Shown: piece after piece, positions 10,254 to 18,648 of the stretch
Layout: each line of letters begins with the position of its first letter
Numbering within the stretch: position 1 is the stretch's first letter
DNA from: Aggregatibacter sp. 2125159857
Lineage (GTDB): Bacteria; Pseudomonadota; Gammaproteobacteria; Enterobacterales; Pasteurellaceae
Reading direction: 5' to 3'
NCBI RefSeq assembly: GCF_017798005.1
Contig: NZ_CP072548.1
Span: 1,240,001-1,304,000 of the forward strand
DNA length: 64,000 nucleotides
Translations under genes and position numbers: made by a program
The notes under the pieces: model-generated
What the model was told of the DNA's origin: nothing
Database searches by the model: none
What the model saw: only the letters and a program-made list of their open reading frames with translations

Positions 10254-12554
10254 ATGCCTCTTAAATATCCTCTTTCCTTAGGTGCATTATGCGTGCTAGT
10301 AGGTTTGCAAGCATATGCAGAAGAACAAACCGCATTAGATACTATTACCGTTGATGGAAATGCGACTGAAGTCAAAGCGAATCAAATCAAAAAGACACGT
10401 AAAGTGATTCAAGAAGAGCTGATCGCGGATAATTATGACTTGGTGCGTTATGCCACCGATGTCGGCATTAGTGATAATGGTCGGCGCAATAAAGGCTTTG
10501 CGATGCGTGGCGTTGAAGGCAATCGCGTTGGTATTAGTATTGATGGGGTGAATTTACCTGATTCAGAAGAAAATTCACTTTACGCGCGTTATGGTAATTT
10601 TAATAGTTCACGTTTGAGTATTGATCCTGAATTGGTGCAAGGCATTGATATTATGCGTGGTGCGGATTCTTTCAATGCCGGAAGTGGTTCATTAGGCGGT
10701 TCGGTAAATTACCGCACTTTAGGGGCAGATGATATTATTCTGCCGGAACAAAAGTGGGGTGTCTTGCTTAAAAATGGTTATGCCAGTAAAAATCGCGAAT
10801 GGACCAACACATTAGGTGTTGCCTATAAAGATGATAAATTTGATGCAACATTACTTTATTCTTATCGCAATGGCCATGAGATGAAAAGTCGTGGCAATGG
10901 CGAGGACATCTCCGGCAATGCGCGAGGAATTCCTGATCCGTCACATCATAAAAATCACAGTTATTTAGCAAAGATGGGGTATTTTATTACGCCGTCACAT
11001 CGTGTGAGTGCGTCATTTAACGGTCAAAGTGCGGATAATTTTATTGATGAAAAATCTTATACGCTCAATCTCAGTTCTTGGCGTGAGTCTAAAGATATTG
11101 GAAAACGCTATAACGCCAATTTAGCCTATGAATATTTTCCGGAAAATAATCGTTGGTTAAGTTATTTAAGAACCGATTTAGATTGGCAAAAAACAGATAT
11201 TGGCTCAAAAAACTATAAAGGCGGACGACGCTATAATTCTGATTTTACAAAACTTTTACCGCAAAAGCATTTATATGAAATTCAAGATACGCATATGAAT
11301 ACACGTTTTATGCGTGCCTCATTACGTGCTGAGCTTATGCCATGGGAAAGCCCTTGGGGAAGTCATCAATTCACATTAAGAAGTGGGATTTCGCAAAAAG
11401 ATTTTGATAACCGTAACAACCATGAATATCCCAACGATAAGGGCAGTAGTGCAAAAGATAGCGAATCTATTCAGCATCCGGTAAGAACACGTTCGTTTTT
11501 TGCTCAATTACAAGATAGCGTTACATGGAATGATATGTTCTCTAGTCAATTAGGCGTTCGTTATGACTGGGACGAATTAGTACCACAGGATTTAAAAGCC
11601 ACTTGCCGTGCTTGTAGTCGTAAACCGGCTTCAAATACCTTTCAAAGTCTAAGTGGATCATTAGGGCTAGACGCACAACTTAATGATATTTGGAAAGTCG
11701 GTTATAACATTTCCAGCGGTTTCCGTATTCCAACAGCATCTGAAATGTATTTTTCTTATGAACATCCTGCCGGTAACTGGATTCCGAATCCGGATTTAAA
11801 AGCTGAACAGGCATTAAATCAGTCTATTCACATTCAAGCGGCGCATCAATTAGGTCTCTTTGGGCTAAATGTTTATCATACCCGCTATAAAAACTTCCTC
11901 ACTGAACAGGAATCAACCTATAAAAAATGGAATAAATTTTATAATTCGCATAGTGCCAGCTATGGTCAGCAGCCTTATTACACCACTATCGCACAACAAG
12001 CGGTCAATATTGATCGCGCACGGATTTCCGGTTTGGAGTTCAATAGTAAAGTTAACTTAGATCAGGTGATTTCGACAATTCCACAAGGCTGGAAATTCCT
12101 TGCTAATCTTGGTTATGCCAAAGGAAAATTGAGTGGCACGGAAGCGAGTTTGCTGTCTATTCAGCCGATTAAAGTCATTTTAGGCGTTGGTTATGAAGAT
12201 CCGAATGCACGTTGGGGCATTAATGCCAAAGCGAGCTATCTCGGGGCGAAAAAAGCCAAAGATGCGCAAGTTGTCCAATATACCTCAAATTTTGTGAGAG
12301 AGGTTAAAACCTATCCTTATCTTAATGGTTCCGCCGTGTTATTCGATTTATATGGCTTTTATAAAGTCAATCGTCATGTCACCTTACGAGCCGGGGTGTA
12401 TAACATATTGAATCGTAAATATCACACATGGGATACTTTACGCGGGATTAACAAGGTGAGTACAACCGACTCTGTGGATAAAGACAGAAAAGGGCTAGAG
12501 CGTTTTTATGCACCGGGACGCAATGTTGCCGGTTCTATTGAAATTCGTTTCTAA
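10254..12554 (+). CDS. TonB-dependent haemoglobin/transferrin-type outer-membrane receptor
   Basis: A 766-residue outer-membrane receptor. A signal peptide ends at about residue 22 (LQAYA-EEQ). A TonB-box-like segment TITVDG follows, then a plug domain with MRGVEGNRVGISIDGVNLPD, then a 22-strand barrel ending in IEIRF with the expected terminal phenylalanine. The C-terminal half has the family motif NPDLKAEQALNQS. The domain pattern is that of the haemoglobin/transferrin/lactoferrin receptor family (HmbR- and HgpB-like). No CCAA repeat tract is present, so it is not one of the phase-variable hgp genes. A cysteine pair (ATCRACS) probably forms a surface loop disulfide. It is likely to work with the adjacent divergent lipoprotein; the ligand cannot be named from sequence. 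Confidence 0.88.
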   Translation: MPLKYPLSLGALCVLVGLQAYAEEQTALDTITVDGNATEVKANQIKKTRKVIQEELIADNYDLVRYATDVGISDNGRRNKGFAMRGVEGNRVGISIDGVNLPDSEENSLYARYGNFNSSRLSIDPELVQGIDIMRGADSFNAGSGSLGGSVNYRTLGADDIILPEQKWGVLLKNGYASKNREWTNTLGVAYKDDKFDATLLYSYRNGHEMKSRGNGEDISGNARGIPDPSHHKNHSYLAKMGYFITPSHRVSASFNGQSADNFIDEKSYTLNLSSWRESKDIGKRYNANLAYEYFPENNRWLSYLRTDLDWQKTDIGSKNYKGGRRYNSDFTKLLPQKHLYEIQDTHMNTRFMRASLRAELMPWESPWGSHQFTLRSGISQKDFDNRNNHEYPNDKGSSAKDSESIQHPVRTRSFFAQLQDSVTWNDMFSSQLGVRYDWDELVPQDLKATCRACSRKPASNTFQSLSGSLGLDAQLNDIWKVGYNISSGFRIPTASEMYFSYEHPAGNWIPNPDLKAEQALNQSIHIQAAHQLGLFGLNVYHTRYKNFLTEQESTYKKWNKFYNSHSASYGQQPYYTTIAQQAVNIDRARISGLEFNSKVNLDQVISTIPQGWKFLANLGYAKGKLSGTEASLLSIQPIKVILGVGYEDPNARWGINAKASYLGAKKAKDAQVVQYTSNFVREVKTYPYLNGSAVLFDLYGFYKVNRHVTLRAGVYNILNRKYHTWDTLRGINKVSTTDSVDKDRKGLERFYAPGRNVAGSIEIRF

Positions 12555-12590
12555 TTTGCCTTGAATTGCTTTAATTCATTCTAAACAAGA

Positions 12591-12617
12591 AAGCCCTGAT
12601 ATCTCAGGGCTTTTTTT
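12591..12617 (+). terminator. Terminator of the receptor gene
   Basis: AAGCCCTGA pairs with TCAGGGCTT around TATC and is followed by a run of T. It separates the receptor from the convergent redox operon and may also act weakly in the other direction. Confidence 0.9.
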
Positions 12618-12618
12618 C

Positions 12619-13095
12619 TTAAAATAATTGTTTAATTTGTGCGGTGCCTAAATGTCCCGGCAATGTTTTTTGCAGTGTGAAATTGGCATCCAATACTAAA
12701 CTGGACGGATAACCGCGCACTTTTCCTCGTTTAATGGTTTCTCCCTTTTCATCTAATAATACAATGATGTTTTTGTAATCCAAGCCTTTGTACCACTCAA
12801 TGAAATCTTGGGTTTCCTTTTCGCCTTTGGCTCCCGGAGAAACGATGGTGATAACGTCAAAGTTTTTGCTTTGATCGGCACTCAGTTCGTTAATTTCCGC
12901 TAAGCCGGCAAGACAAATCGGGCACCAAGACGCCCATGTTTTGACATAAACCGGTTTGCCTTTGGTGGTCACTTGATCGAGTGTGACCACGTTATTATTT
13001 AAGTCCTTAAATTGAACGTCTTTCAATGTGTTTTCTCCTTCGGCAAAGCTATTTACGCTGAATGCCATGAATAATAATGCAATAATTTTTTTCAT
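12619..13095 (-). CDS. Periplasmic thioredoxin-like (TlpA-family) protein
   Basis: A 158-residue exported thioredoxin-fold protein with a signal peptide (cleavage near residue 18, NSFA-EG) and the redox motif WCPIC, cysteines 58 and 61. It is the last gene of a three-gene minus-strand unit after msrAB and a ccdA-like gene. Haemophilus influenzae has the same trio. The likely role is to receive electrons from the CcdA-like membrane protein and reduce the methionine sulfoxide reductase in the periplasm. The arrangement parallels the fused N-terminal thioredoxin domain of Neisseria PilB/MsrAB. Confidence 0.88.
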   Translation of the reverse strand: MKKIIALLFMAFSVNSFAEGENTLKDVQFKDLNNNVVTLDQVTTKGKPVYVKTWASWCPICLAGLAEINELSADQSKNFDVITIVSPGAKGEKETQDFIEWYKGLDYKNIIVLLDEKGETIKRGKVRGYPSSLVLDANFTLQKTLPGHLGTAQIKQLF

Positions 13096-13110
13096 AGTTA
13101 ATATTTCCTT

Positions 13111-13752
13111 TTATTGTAAGTTATTGGTAATAAGTAAAACGCCCATGACGATAATTAATAATCCGCCGACAATTTTGAATTTACCTAAGTGTTTATTCAG
13201 TGCTTTGCTGCGTTTGAGCAGTTCTTGGGAAAACAAAGAGAACAGAACAAACGGGGTAGCCAAGCCGAGTACATAAACCAACATCATTCCTGCGCCATAT
13301 AATGCAGATCCTTCGTCACCGGAAAGTGCCAACACGGAAGCCAAAATCGGACCGATACAAGGTGTCCAACCAAGACTAAATGTTAGCCCTAAGAAGAAGG
13401 CTTCAAAGGAGGCACTTTTCCCTTCGGTTTTTACTTCCACCACTTTGGTTCTTTCTAAGAAATTCAACTTGATAATACCTAATTGGTGAATCCCTAAAAT
13501 AATGACGATAATACCGGCAATGATTCTGACGTTATCATTAAAGAACAAATTGCCTAGAAAACCGAAGCTAAATCCAAGGCTCACAAAGGTTAAGGATAAG
13601 CCTGCAATGAACAAAAAGGTGTTCAGAATCTTTCTGCCGCCTTTTGCCAAAACCCCAAAATAAATGGGAATAATGGGGAAGATACAAGGCGACAAAAAGG
13701 AGGCTAAACCGGCAAGGAAAACCGTGCCGATTAATAATTGCTGATCAAACAT
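13111..13752 (-). CDS. CcdA/DsbD-type transmembrane electron transporter
   Basis: A 213-residue inner-membrane protein with about six hydrophobic segments. The conserved cysteines are in SPCIFP (Cys23) and GWTPCIGP (Cys132), the pair that shuttles electrons across the membrane in CcdA and the central DsbD domain. It lies 15 bases before the thioredoxin-like gene and 3 bases after msrAB, so it should pass cytoplasmic reducing power to periplasmic MsrAB through that partner. It could also help cytochrome c maturation, but the neighbours favour sulfoxide repair. Confidence 0.9.
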   Translation of the reverse strand: MFDQQLLIGTVFLAGLASFLSPCIFPIIPIYFGVLAKGGRKILNTFLFIAGLSLTFVSLGFSFGFLGNLFFNDNVRIIAGIIVIILGIHQLGIIKLNFLERTKVVEVKTEGKSASFEAFFLGLTFSLGWTPCIGPILASVLALSGDEGSALYGAGMMLVYVLGLATPFVLFSLFSQELLKRSKALNKHLGKFKIVGGLLIIVMGVLLITNNLQ

Positions 13753-13755
13753 TTT

Positions 13756-14826
13756 TTACTCCTTCACCGCATTAATCAGGTAGCCATAGTTTTCTTTTGC
13801 CATATCTTCCAATGGAATAAATTTGATGGAAGCGCTGTTAATGCAATAGCGCAAACCACCTTTATCTTTCGGACCATCGTCAAACACATGACCTAAATGG
13901 GCTTTTCCGCTACGGCTGATGACTTCCGTTCTGAGCATATTAAAGCTGTGATCGTCTTGATAAGTCACCACCTCTTTGGCAATCGGTTTGGTGAAACTCG
14001 GCCAACCGCAACCGGACTCAAATTTATCTTTCGAGGAGAACAACGGTTCGCCGGTAGTGACATCTACATAGATGCCCGGTTTGAAGTTATCCCAATATTC
14101 ATTACTGAAAGAATGTTCGGTATTTTTGTTTTGTGTCACGCTATATTGTAGCGGAGTTAATTTTGCTTTGAGTTCCGCATCGCTTGGTTTTGGGTAATCT
14201 TTTTCGTCAATGATGACGTTATTGGCTTGTTCCAAATCGATGTGGCAATAGCCATTCGGATTTTTCTTTAAATAATCCTGATGGTAGTCTTCCGCTAATA
14301 CGTAATTGCGTAACGGTTCCACTTCAATTTGAATTTTGTTTTTGTATTTTTCTTGCAGTGTGGCAAGTTCTTTTTCAATCACAGCTTTATCCGCGACATC
14401 TTGATAATAAATACCGGTGCGATATTGTCTGCCGCGGTCGTTGCCTTGTTTGTTGACACTGGTCGGATCAATCACTTGAAAATAATATTTCAGTAATTTA
14501 TCTAACGAAATTTTATTGCGATCATAGGTTACTTTTACCGTTTCTGCGTGATCCGTAATACCGATCATTTGATAACTGGTTTTATCGCCTTTGCCGTTAG
14601 CATAGCCGGACACGGCATCTTCCACGCCATAAATTCGCTCCATATAAGCTTCAATGCCCCAAAAACAGCCACCGGCTAAATAAATCTCGTGAAGATCTTT
14701 TGTTGCTTCAGACATATTGCTTTTCTCCATAGTTGATTGAACGTGATTTTCTGCCATAACACTTGTCGGGATTGCTGCACAGGATAAAAGTGCGGTCAAT
14801 ATCAGGACTAATTTTGATTTTTTCAT
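13756..14826 (-). CDS. msrAB: Bifunctional periplasmic methionine sulfoxide reductase MsrAB
   Basis: The protein fuses MsrA, acting on S-sulfoxides, to MsrB, acting on R-sulfoxides, and repairs oxidised methionines in the periplasm. MsrA is shown by [10 protein letters not shown] with catalytic Cys54. MsrB is shown by SGCGWPSF and the catalytic [11 protein letters not shown] near residue 328. The open frame extends 16 codons upstream, but ATG 14826 has an AAAGGA site and begins a proper signal peptide ([16 protein letters not shown]...VMA), so that start is preferred, giving 356 residues. It leads an operon with the ccdA-like and tlpA-like genes. Confidence 0.93.
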   Translation of the reverse strand: MKKSKLVLILTALLSCAAIPTSVMAENHVQSTMEKSNMSEATKDLHEIYLAGGCFWGIEAYMERIYGVEDAVSGYANGKGDKTSYQMIGITDHAETVKVTYDRNKISLDKLLKYYFQVIDPTSVNKQGNDRGRQYRTGIYYQDVADKAVIEKELATLQEKYKNKIQIEVEPLRNYVLAEDYHQDYLKKNPNGYCHIDLEQANNVIIDEKDYPKPSDAELKAKLTPLQYSVTQNKNTEHSFSNEYWDNFKPGIYVDVTTGEPLFSSKDKFESGCGWPSFTKPIAKEVVTYQDDHSFNMLRTEVISRSGKAHLGHVFDDGPKDKGGLRYCINSASIKFIPLEDMAKENYGYLINAVKE

Positions 14827-15000
14827 AATAATTCCTTTATTACAGATGAAATAATGAAAATGGTACCCTTTCATTTATGTTAGACGGTGTGACTACAAAT
14901 TACTTACATATTTTTTTCAAAAAAGACAGAAAGAGGAATGAGGCGAGGGGAGGGGAGGAGGGCGAGGATGATCTCATGTCATACACGCCCGAAAAAGAGC

Positions 15001-16353
15001 TTAAAGCTGGTGATACACCTTCAATGCATATGCATCTGACATGCCGGCAATGTAATCGCAAATCACGCGTTTTTTACCGTTTTCTTCTGCATTCCGCCAG
15101 CGGTTGGCGGTGTTGGTTGGGAGTAATCGTTGCGGATCCGAATCAAAAATTTGGAATAGCTCTGTCAAAATACGCTGACCTTTATATTCTACACGTTGCG
15201 TTTCCACGTTATTAATCACGTATTTCTGGACAAAATTTTTGAACACTTTCAATACACCCACCACTTCCGCTGGTAATTCGGCGTTATAACGCAACAGCGG
15301 ATCGCAAAATTCAGATTGAGTTTTCCAACGCACATTGGTGATAAAATAATTCACTAACGCACCGATAGCATTTTTGCGTAAGTAATGTTGATCGGAAAAT
15401 AGTTTTGCACTGATGTCGTCAATATGTTGTTGCATCCAATCTGATTGACAGTCTTTCAATGCATTCAAGGCCTCTTGCCATTGCTGCACATTGACCACAC
15501 CAACGACGATGGCATCTTCCAAATCATGCACACCATAAGCGATGTCATCCGCCAACTCCATAATACTACAGTCAAGGGATTTGAAACGGGTCTTTAAAAT
15601 CTCTTGCGGATTTGACCGCACTTTTTGGAGTGAACCGAATAACGCTCGATCACTTTCAGAAAGCGGTTCGAGCAACCAGCTAAACATATCAAGATCATCA
15701 CGGAATAATCCTTTCCCCGGTCGCCAGTCAGCGATTTTGACATAGCGAGGATCACTGTGTTGGCTTTCAGCGAATTGATCATATTGTGCAGAAGATACAT
15801 CCAAAATAGTCGGGTATTTCACAATGCCAAGAATGGTACGGCGGGTTAAATTCATCCCCGCATTGGGCGTGTAAGGTTCAAGCTTGGTGAGCAACCGAAA
15901 AGTCTGTGCATTTCCCTCAAAACCACCGTTGTTTCTCATCATATAATTGAGTGCGACCTCGCCACCATGTCCAAAAGGCGGATGGCCGATGTCGTGAGCA
16001 AAACACAAACTTTCGATTAAATCATTGGTGGGCAACAAAGGGCTAAGTTGCTTTTGCAACTCGCTTTTATCCTGAGACAGTTGTTGTGCCAAGGTGGCAA
16101 AGGCTTCAGCAAATTTGAGTTGCGCCACAAGGCTGCTGCCGATTTGTGCCACTTCCAAAGAGTGGGTTAATCGCGTGCGGTAAAAATCATTTTCGCCCAC
16201 AGCATGAATTTGCGTTTTTGCCTGTAAACAACGAAAAGCGGCGGAATGGAGAATACGTCCGCGATCCCGACGAAACGGCGGACGATGGTCTTTTTCCCGT
16301 GGTTTATCGTCAATAAAACGTTGCTGCCAACGGGGATTAATTTGATTTTTCAT
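15001..16353 (-). CDS. dgt: dGTP triphosphohydrolase-like protein (Dgt, HD superfamily)
   Basis: A 450-residue HD-superfamily nucleotidase that hydrolyses dGTP (or other dNTPs) to the nucleoside and triphosphate. The metal-binding residues are visible in [10 protein letters not shown] (His64) and [15 protein letters not shown] (His120, Asp121). The motif near the start, [17 protein letters not shown], is also characteristic. The neighbouring lrgB gene lies directly upstream with a 1-base gap, so the two may be co-transcribed. It is assigned to the dGTPase-like group; strict dGTP specificity cannot be told from the sequence. Confidence 0.9.
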   Translation of the reverse strand: MKNQINPRWQQRFIDDKPREKDHRPPFRRDRGRILHSAAFRCLQAKTQIHAVGENDFYRTRLTHSLEVAQIGSSLVAQLKFAEAFATLAQQLSQDKSELQKQLSPLLPTNDLIESLCFAHDIGHPPFGHGGEVALNYMMRNNGGFEGNAQTFRLLTKLEPYTPNAGMNLTRRTILGIVKYPTILDVSSAQYDQFAESQHSDPRYVKIADWRPGKGLFRDDLDMFSWLLEPLSESDRALFGSLQKVRSNPQEILKTRFKSLDCSIMELADDIAYGVHDLEDAIVVGVVNVQQWQEALNALKDCQSDWMQQHIDDISAKLFSDQHYLRKNAIGALVNYFITNVRWKTQSEFCDPLLRYNAELPAEVVGVLKVFKNFVQKYVINNVETQRVEYKGQRILTELFQIFDSDPQRLLPTNTANRWRNAEENGKKRVICDYIAGMSDAYALKVYHQL

Positions 16354-16354
16354 G

Positions 16355-17050
16355 CTATACCAATGCGTAGATCAATTTGAAGACAAGAGGTGCCAAAATT
16401 GAGCTAATGATACCGCACAATACTAAAGAAATGGAACTGTAACTCCCTGCTTTTGCATTATTTTCCATACAACTTACCGTGCCTAGCGCATGAGAAATCG
16501 CCCCAACGGATAAGCCGATCGCTTCTTGATTTTTTAAGCCAATTTTTTTTAAGAGTAAATAGCCGAAAATCGATCCTTGCAGACCGGCAACAACGACACC
16601 CACCGCAGCGACAGAAGGAATCCCGCCCAAATTTTCAGATACTGCCATAGCAATCGGTGTAGTAATAGATTTCGGTAAAATGGTCGCTACAATATCCGGT
16701 TTTGCGCCAAGAAGTAACGCCAATGCCGCTCCACTAAACATGGCCAAGAGAGATGCGGACACAGTGGTAATTAAAATAATCTGCCAGTGACGACTAATTT
16801 GTCGAAGTTGCTCATATAACGGCACTGCCAATGCCACAATACTGACGCCTAACAAATTATTGAGCGGCGCATTACCAGCCATATAACTATCATAAGGCAA
16901 ATGAAAGACCAGCAAGACAGCCACTAACATTAGCACGGTTAACACAAAACTGTTTAATACCACCGATTTCCAGCGTTGATTGATTTTCACTGCCAACGTG
17001 AAAGCTAAAATTGTCAATAACGTATATGCATAAATAAGATAAGACATCAT
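16355..17050 (-). CDS. lrgB: LrgB/CidB-family membrane protein (YohK-like)
   Basis: A 231-residue, very hydrophobic inner-membrane protein of the LrgB/CidB family, with the conserved segment [19 protein letters not shown]. Its start overlaps the stop of lrgA (ATGATG against TGA at 17047-17050). Family members pair with LrgA-type holin-like proteins and affect murein hydrolase activity or export of small metabolites. The exact role in Pasteurellaceae is not settled. Confidence 0.88.
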   Translation of the reverse strand: MMSYLIYAYTLLTILAFTLAVKINQRWKSVVLNSFVLTVLMLVAVLLVFHLPYDSYMAGNAPLNNLLGVSIVALAVPLYEQLRQISRHWQIILITTVSASLLAMFSGAALALLLGAKPDIVATILPKSITTPIAMAVSENLGGIPSVAAVGVVVAGLQGSIFGYLLLKKIGLKNQEAIGLSVGAISHALGTVSCMENNAKAGSYSSISLVLCGIISSILAPLVFKLIYALV

Positions 17051-17469
17051 TCCTCCTTCGCCCGTTTTTTCATGATTTTATGTTTGAGGTGCGTAAAGGA
17101 TTTGAGGGAAAACAAATAATCAGAAAGTAAACCGATTACAACCAAGGTGACGCAAGTACTGATAATATTCGGCAACAACAATTCTTTCATTTGATCCATG
17201 AGCAAGCCGGAATATTTGACGATTCCCACACTGACCGGCACAAATAATAACGCCATATAACGAATTAAAAGACGGGAAGAAAACATCACCCACTCCACTT
17301 TGACGATACGCAAAATTAAGCAGGTAAACAGCAGTAATAACCCCCAAATACTCGATGGAATACCAATAGGTACGTAATGGGCGACTAAACCGCCAAGATA
17401 GAGCATAAGATAAAGAATGAGCAACGATCTTGCTAATTCAAACGCTTTCCGATACATAAACAAACTCAA
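17047..17469 (-). CDS. lrgA: LrgA/CidA-family holin-like membrane protein (YohJ-like)
   Basis: A 140-residue protein with four hydrophobic segments and the family motifs IPSSIWGLLLLF and LIRYMALLFVPVSVGI, closely resembling E. coli YohJ. It is the first gene of the lrgAB unit and overlaps lrgB. An internal ATG at the fifth codon could be the true start. The protein resembles phage holins, but in many bacteria it acts in metabolite export or cell-lysis control. Confidence 0.87.
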   Translation of the reverse strand: MSLFMYRKAFELARSLLILYLMLYLGGLVAHYVPIGIPSSIWGLLLLFTCLILRIVKVEWVMFSSRLLIRYMALLFVPVSVGIVKYSGLLMDQMKELLLPNIISTCVTLVVIGLLSDYLFSLKSFTHLKHKIMKKRAKEE

Positions 17470-17520
17470 CTTTTTTTAAACTTTAAAATAAAGATGTAAG
17501 GTCATTCTACGCCTATTTTA

Positions 17521-17536
17521 GTACTTAGGTTAGTAC
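17521..17536. promoter_or_regulatory. Possible operator: GTACT-N6-AGTAC dyad
   Basis: GTACT and AGTAC form a dyad with a 6-base spacer inside a direct repeat of TTAGTACTT. It lies between lrgA and the transporter gene, upstream of a short open frame with a strong ribosome site. It resembles TrpR-type half-sites, but the spacing (6 instead of 8) does not fit. Confidence 0.25.
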
Positions 17537-17553
17537 TTCGGGGGGAATTTTTT

Positions 17554-17610
17554 ATGACAAATTTTCTGCATTTGTTAGATAGGATCCTAAAAGCCTCATT
17601 TTATCGTTGA
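17554..17610 (+). CDS. Possible 18-residue leader peptide
   Basis: A short frame, MTNFLHLLDRILKASFYR, begins 8 bases after a GGGGGG run that could act as a ribosome site. It ends 73 bases before the transporter start. No run of one amino acid that would suggest attenuation is seen, so this may be chance. Confidence 0.2.
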   Translation: MTNFLHLLDRILKASFYR

Positions 17611-17683
17611 TAAATTGTCTCACTATAACGATAATTGGCAAACTTTACCCACCTGTTTTATATCGTAAAATTTAGGATAAAAA

Positions 17684-18637
17684 ATGTTTAACCTTATTAT
17701 TGCTGTTCTTTGCAGCGTTGCGGTGTCTGTCTTACTAAAAGTCGCGCGCAAACGTCATATCGAGATTCAACAAGCCATTGCCTTTAACTATATTGTGGCG
17801 TTGTCACTGAGTTGGTTTTTATTGAAACCGGATTTCAAAGGGCTTGAATTTACTGACTTTATCGCACAAAGCGAAAATACGCCGATTTTCTTAGCATTAG
17901 GTATTTTGTTACCAAGCGTATTTATTATTATGTCCAAAGCCGTGGAATTCGCCGGTATTGTACGTTCTGATGCGGCACAACGCTTATCCTTATTTTTACC
18001 TATTCTCGCTGCGTTTTTAATTTTTCACGAAACCCTAAGTCAATCAAAAGTCGTTGGTATTGTGTTGGCATTTGTCGGGTTGTTTTGCCTTTTAAGCAAA
18101 CCGAATCAACAAAGTGCGGTCGACAAAAAACAACGTTTTTTGAACGTTGGTTATACCAACGGCCCCGAAGGGGTGAGTAAGCGAACAAGTGAGCTTACGA
18201 ATAATTTTCGAGGTGTTTTAGGCTTAGTCGGTGTGTGGTTTGGTTATGGCATCATCGATATTTTGTTTAAACAAGTAGCGAAAAGCGGGGGAGCATTCCC
18301 AACGACGCTATTCATTGCGTTTTCCTTGGCTGCCTGCATTATGTTTATTTACTTGTTATTCAAACGAACTCAATGGAATGTCGCCAGTTTTGTGGGCGGC
18401 ATTATTTTAGGTGTGCTGAATTTCTTCAATATTCTATTTTATATTAAAGCTCACCAGAGTTTTGGTTCGAATCCAACATTAGTTTTTGCCGGCATGAACA
18501 TTGGGGTGATTTGTTTAGGTACGATTACCGGCGCATTAATTTTTAAAGAAAAAATCAGTAAAGTTAACTGGTTAGGCATTGTATTCAGCTTGTGTGCAAT
18601 TTTCTGTTTGTATTATCTCGATAAAATCTTGGCTTAA
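17684..18637 (+). CDS. DMT-superfamily transporter (EamA-type) with an unusual central loop
   Basis: A 317-residue inner-membrane protein with about ten hydrophobic segments in two halves, as in EamA/DMT exporters. The substrate is unknown. Between the halves lies a polar stretch at residues about 141-182 (starting NQQSAVDKKQ and ending NNFRG). It is encoded by DNA containing an uptake sequence (18111-18120) followed by three adjacent perfect hairpins at 18145-18198. The stretch is in frame and looks like an insertion into a loop. sbcB follows almost directly, so the two genes probably share a transcript. Confidence 0.8.
   Translation: MFNLIIAVLCSVAVSVLLKVARKRHIEIQQAIAFNYIVALSLSWFLLKPDFKGLEFTDFIAQSENTPIFLALGILLPSVFIIMSKAVEFAGIVRSDAAQRLSLFLPILAAFLIFHETLSQSKVVGIVLAFVGLFCLLSKPNQQSAVDKKQRFLNVGYTNGPEGVSKRTSELTNNFRGVLGLVGVWFGYGIIDILFKQVAKSGGAFPTTLFIAFSLAACIMFIYLLFKRTQWNVASFVGGIILGVLNFFNILFYIKAHQSFGSNPTLVFAGMNIGVICLGTITGALIFKEKISKVNWLGIVFSLCAIFCLYYLDKILA
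18145..18198. repeat. Three adjacent hairpins inserted in frame in the transporter gene
   Basis: CGTTGG-TTATA-CCAACG, CCCC-GAA-GGGG and GTAAGC-N10-GCTTAC follow one another within 54 bases. All three stems are perfect. The composition differs from the hydrophobic coding sequence around it. Confidence 0.6.
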
Positions 18638-18648
18638 ATTTGAGAAAA

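Noticed and set aside
10254..10330. Phase-variable hgp-type haemoglobin receptor
   Set aside because: No CCAA tetranucleotide tract is present near the start of the gene.
17521..17536. TrpR operator
   Set aside because: Half-sites are similar, but the 6-base spacing differs from the 8-base spacing of known TrpR sites and the short frame has no tryptophan codons.
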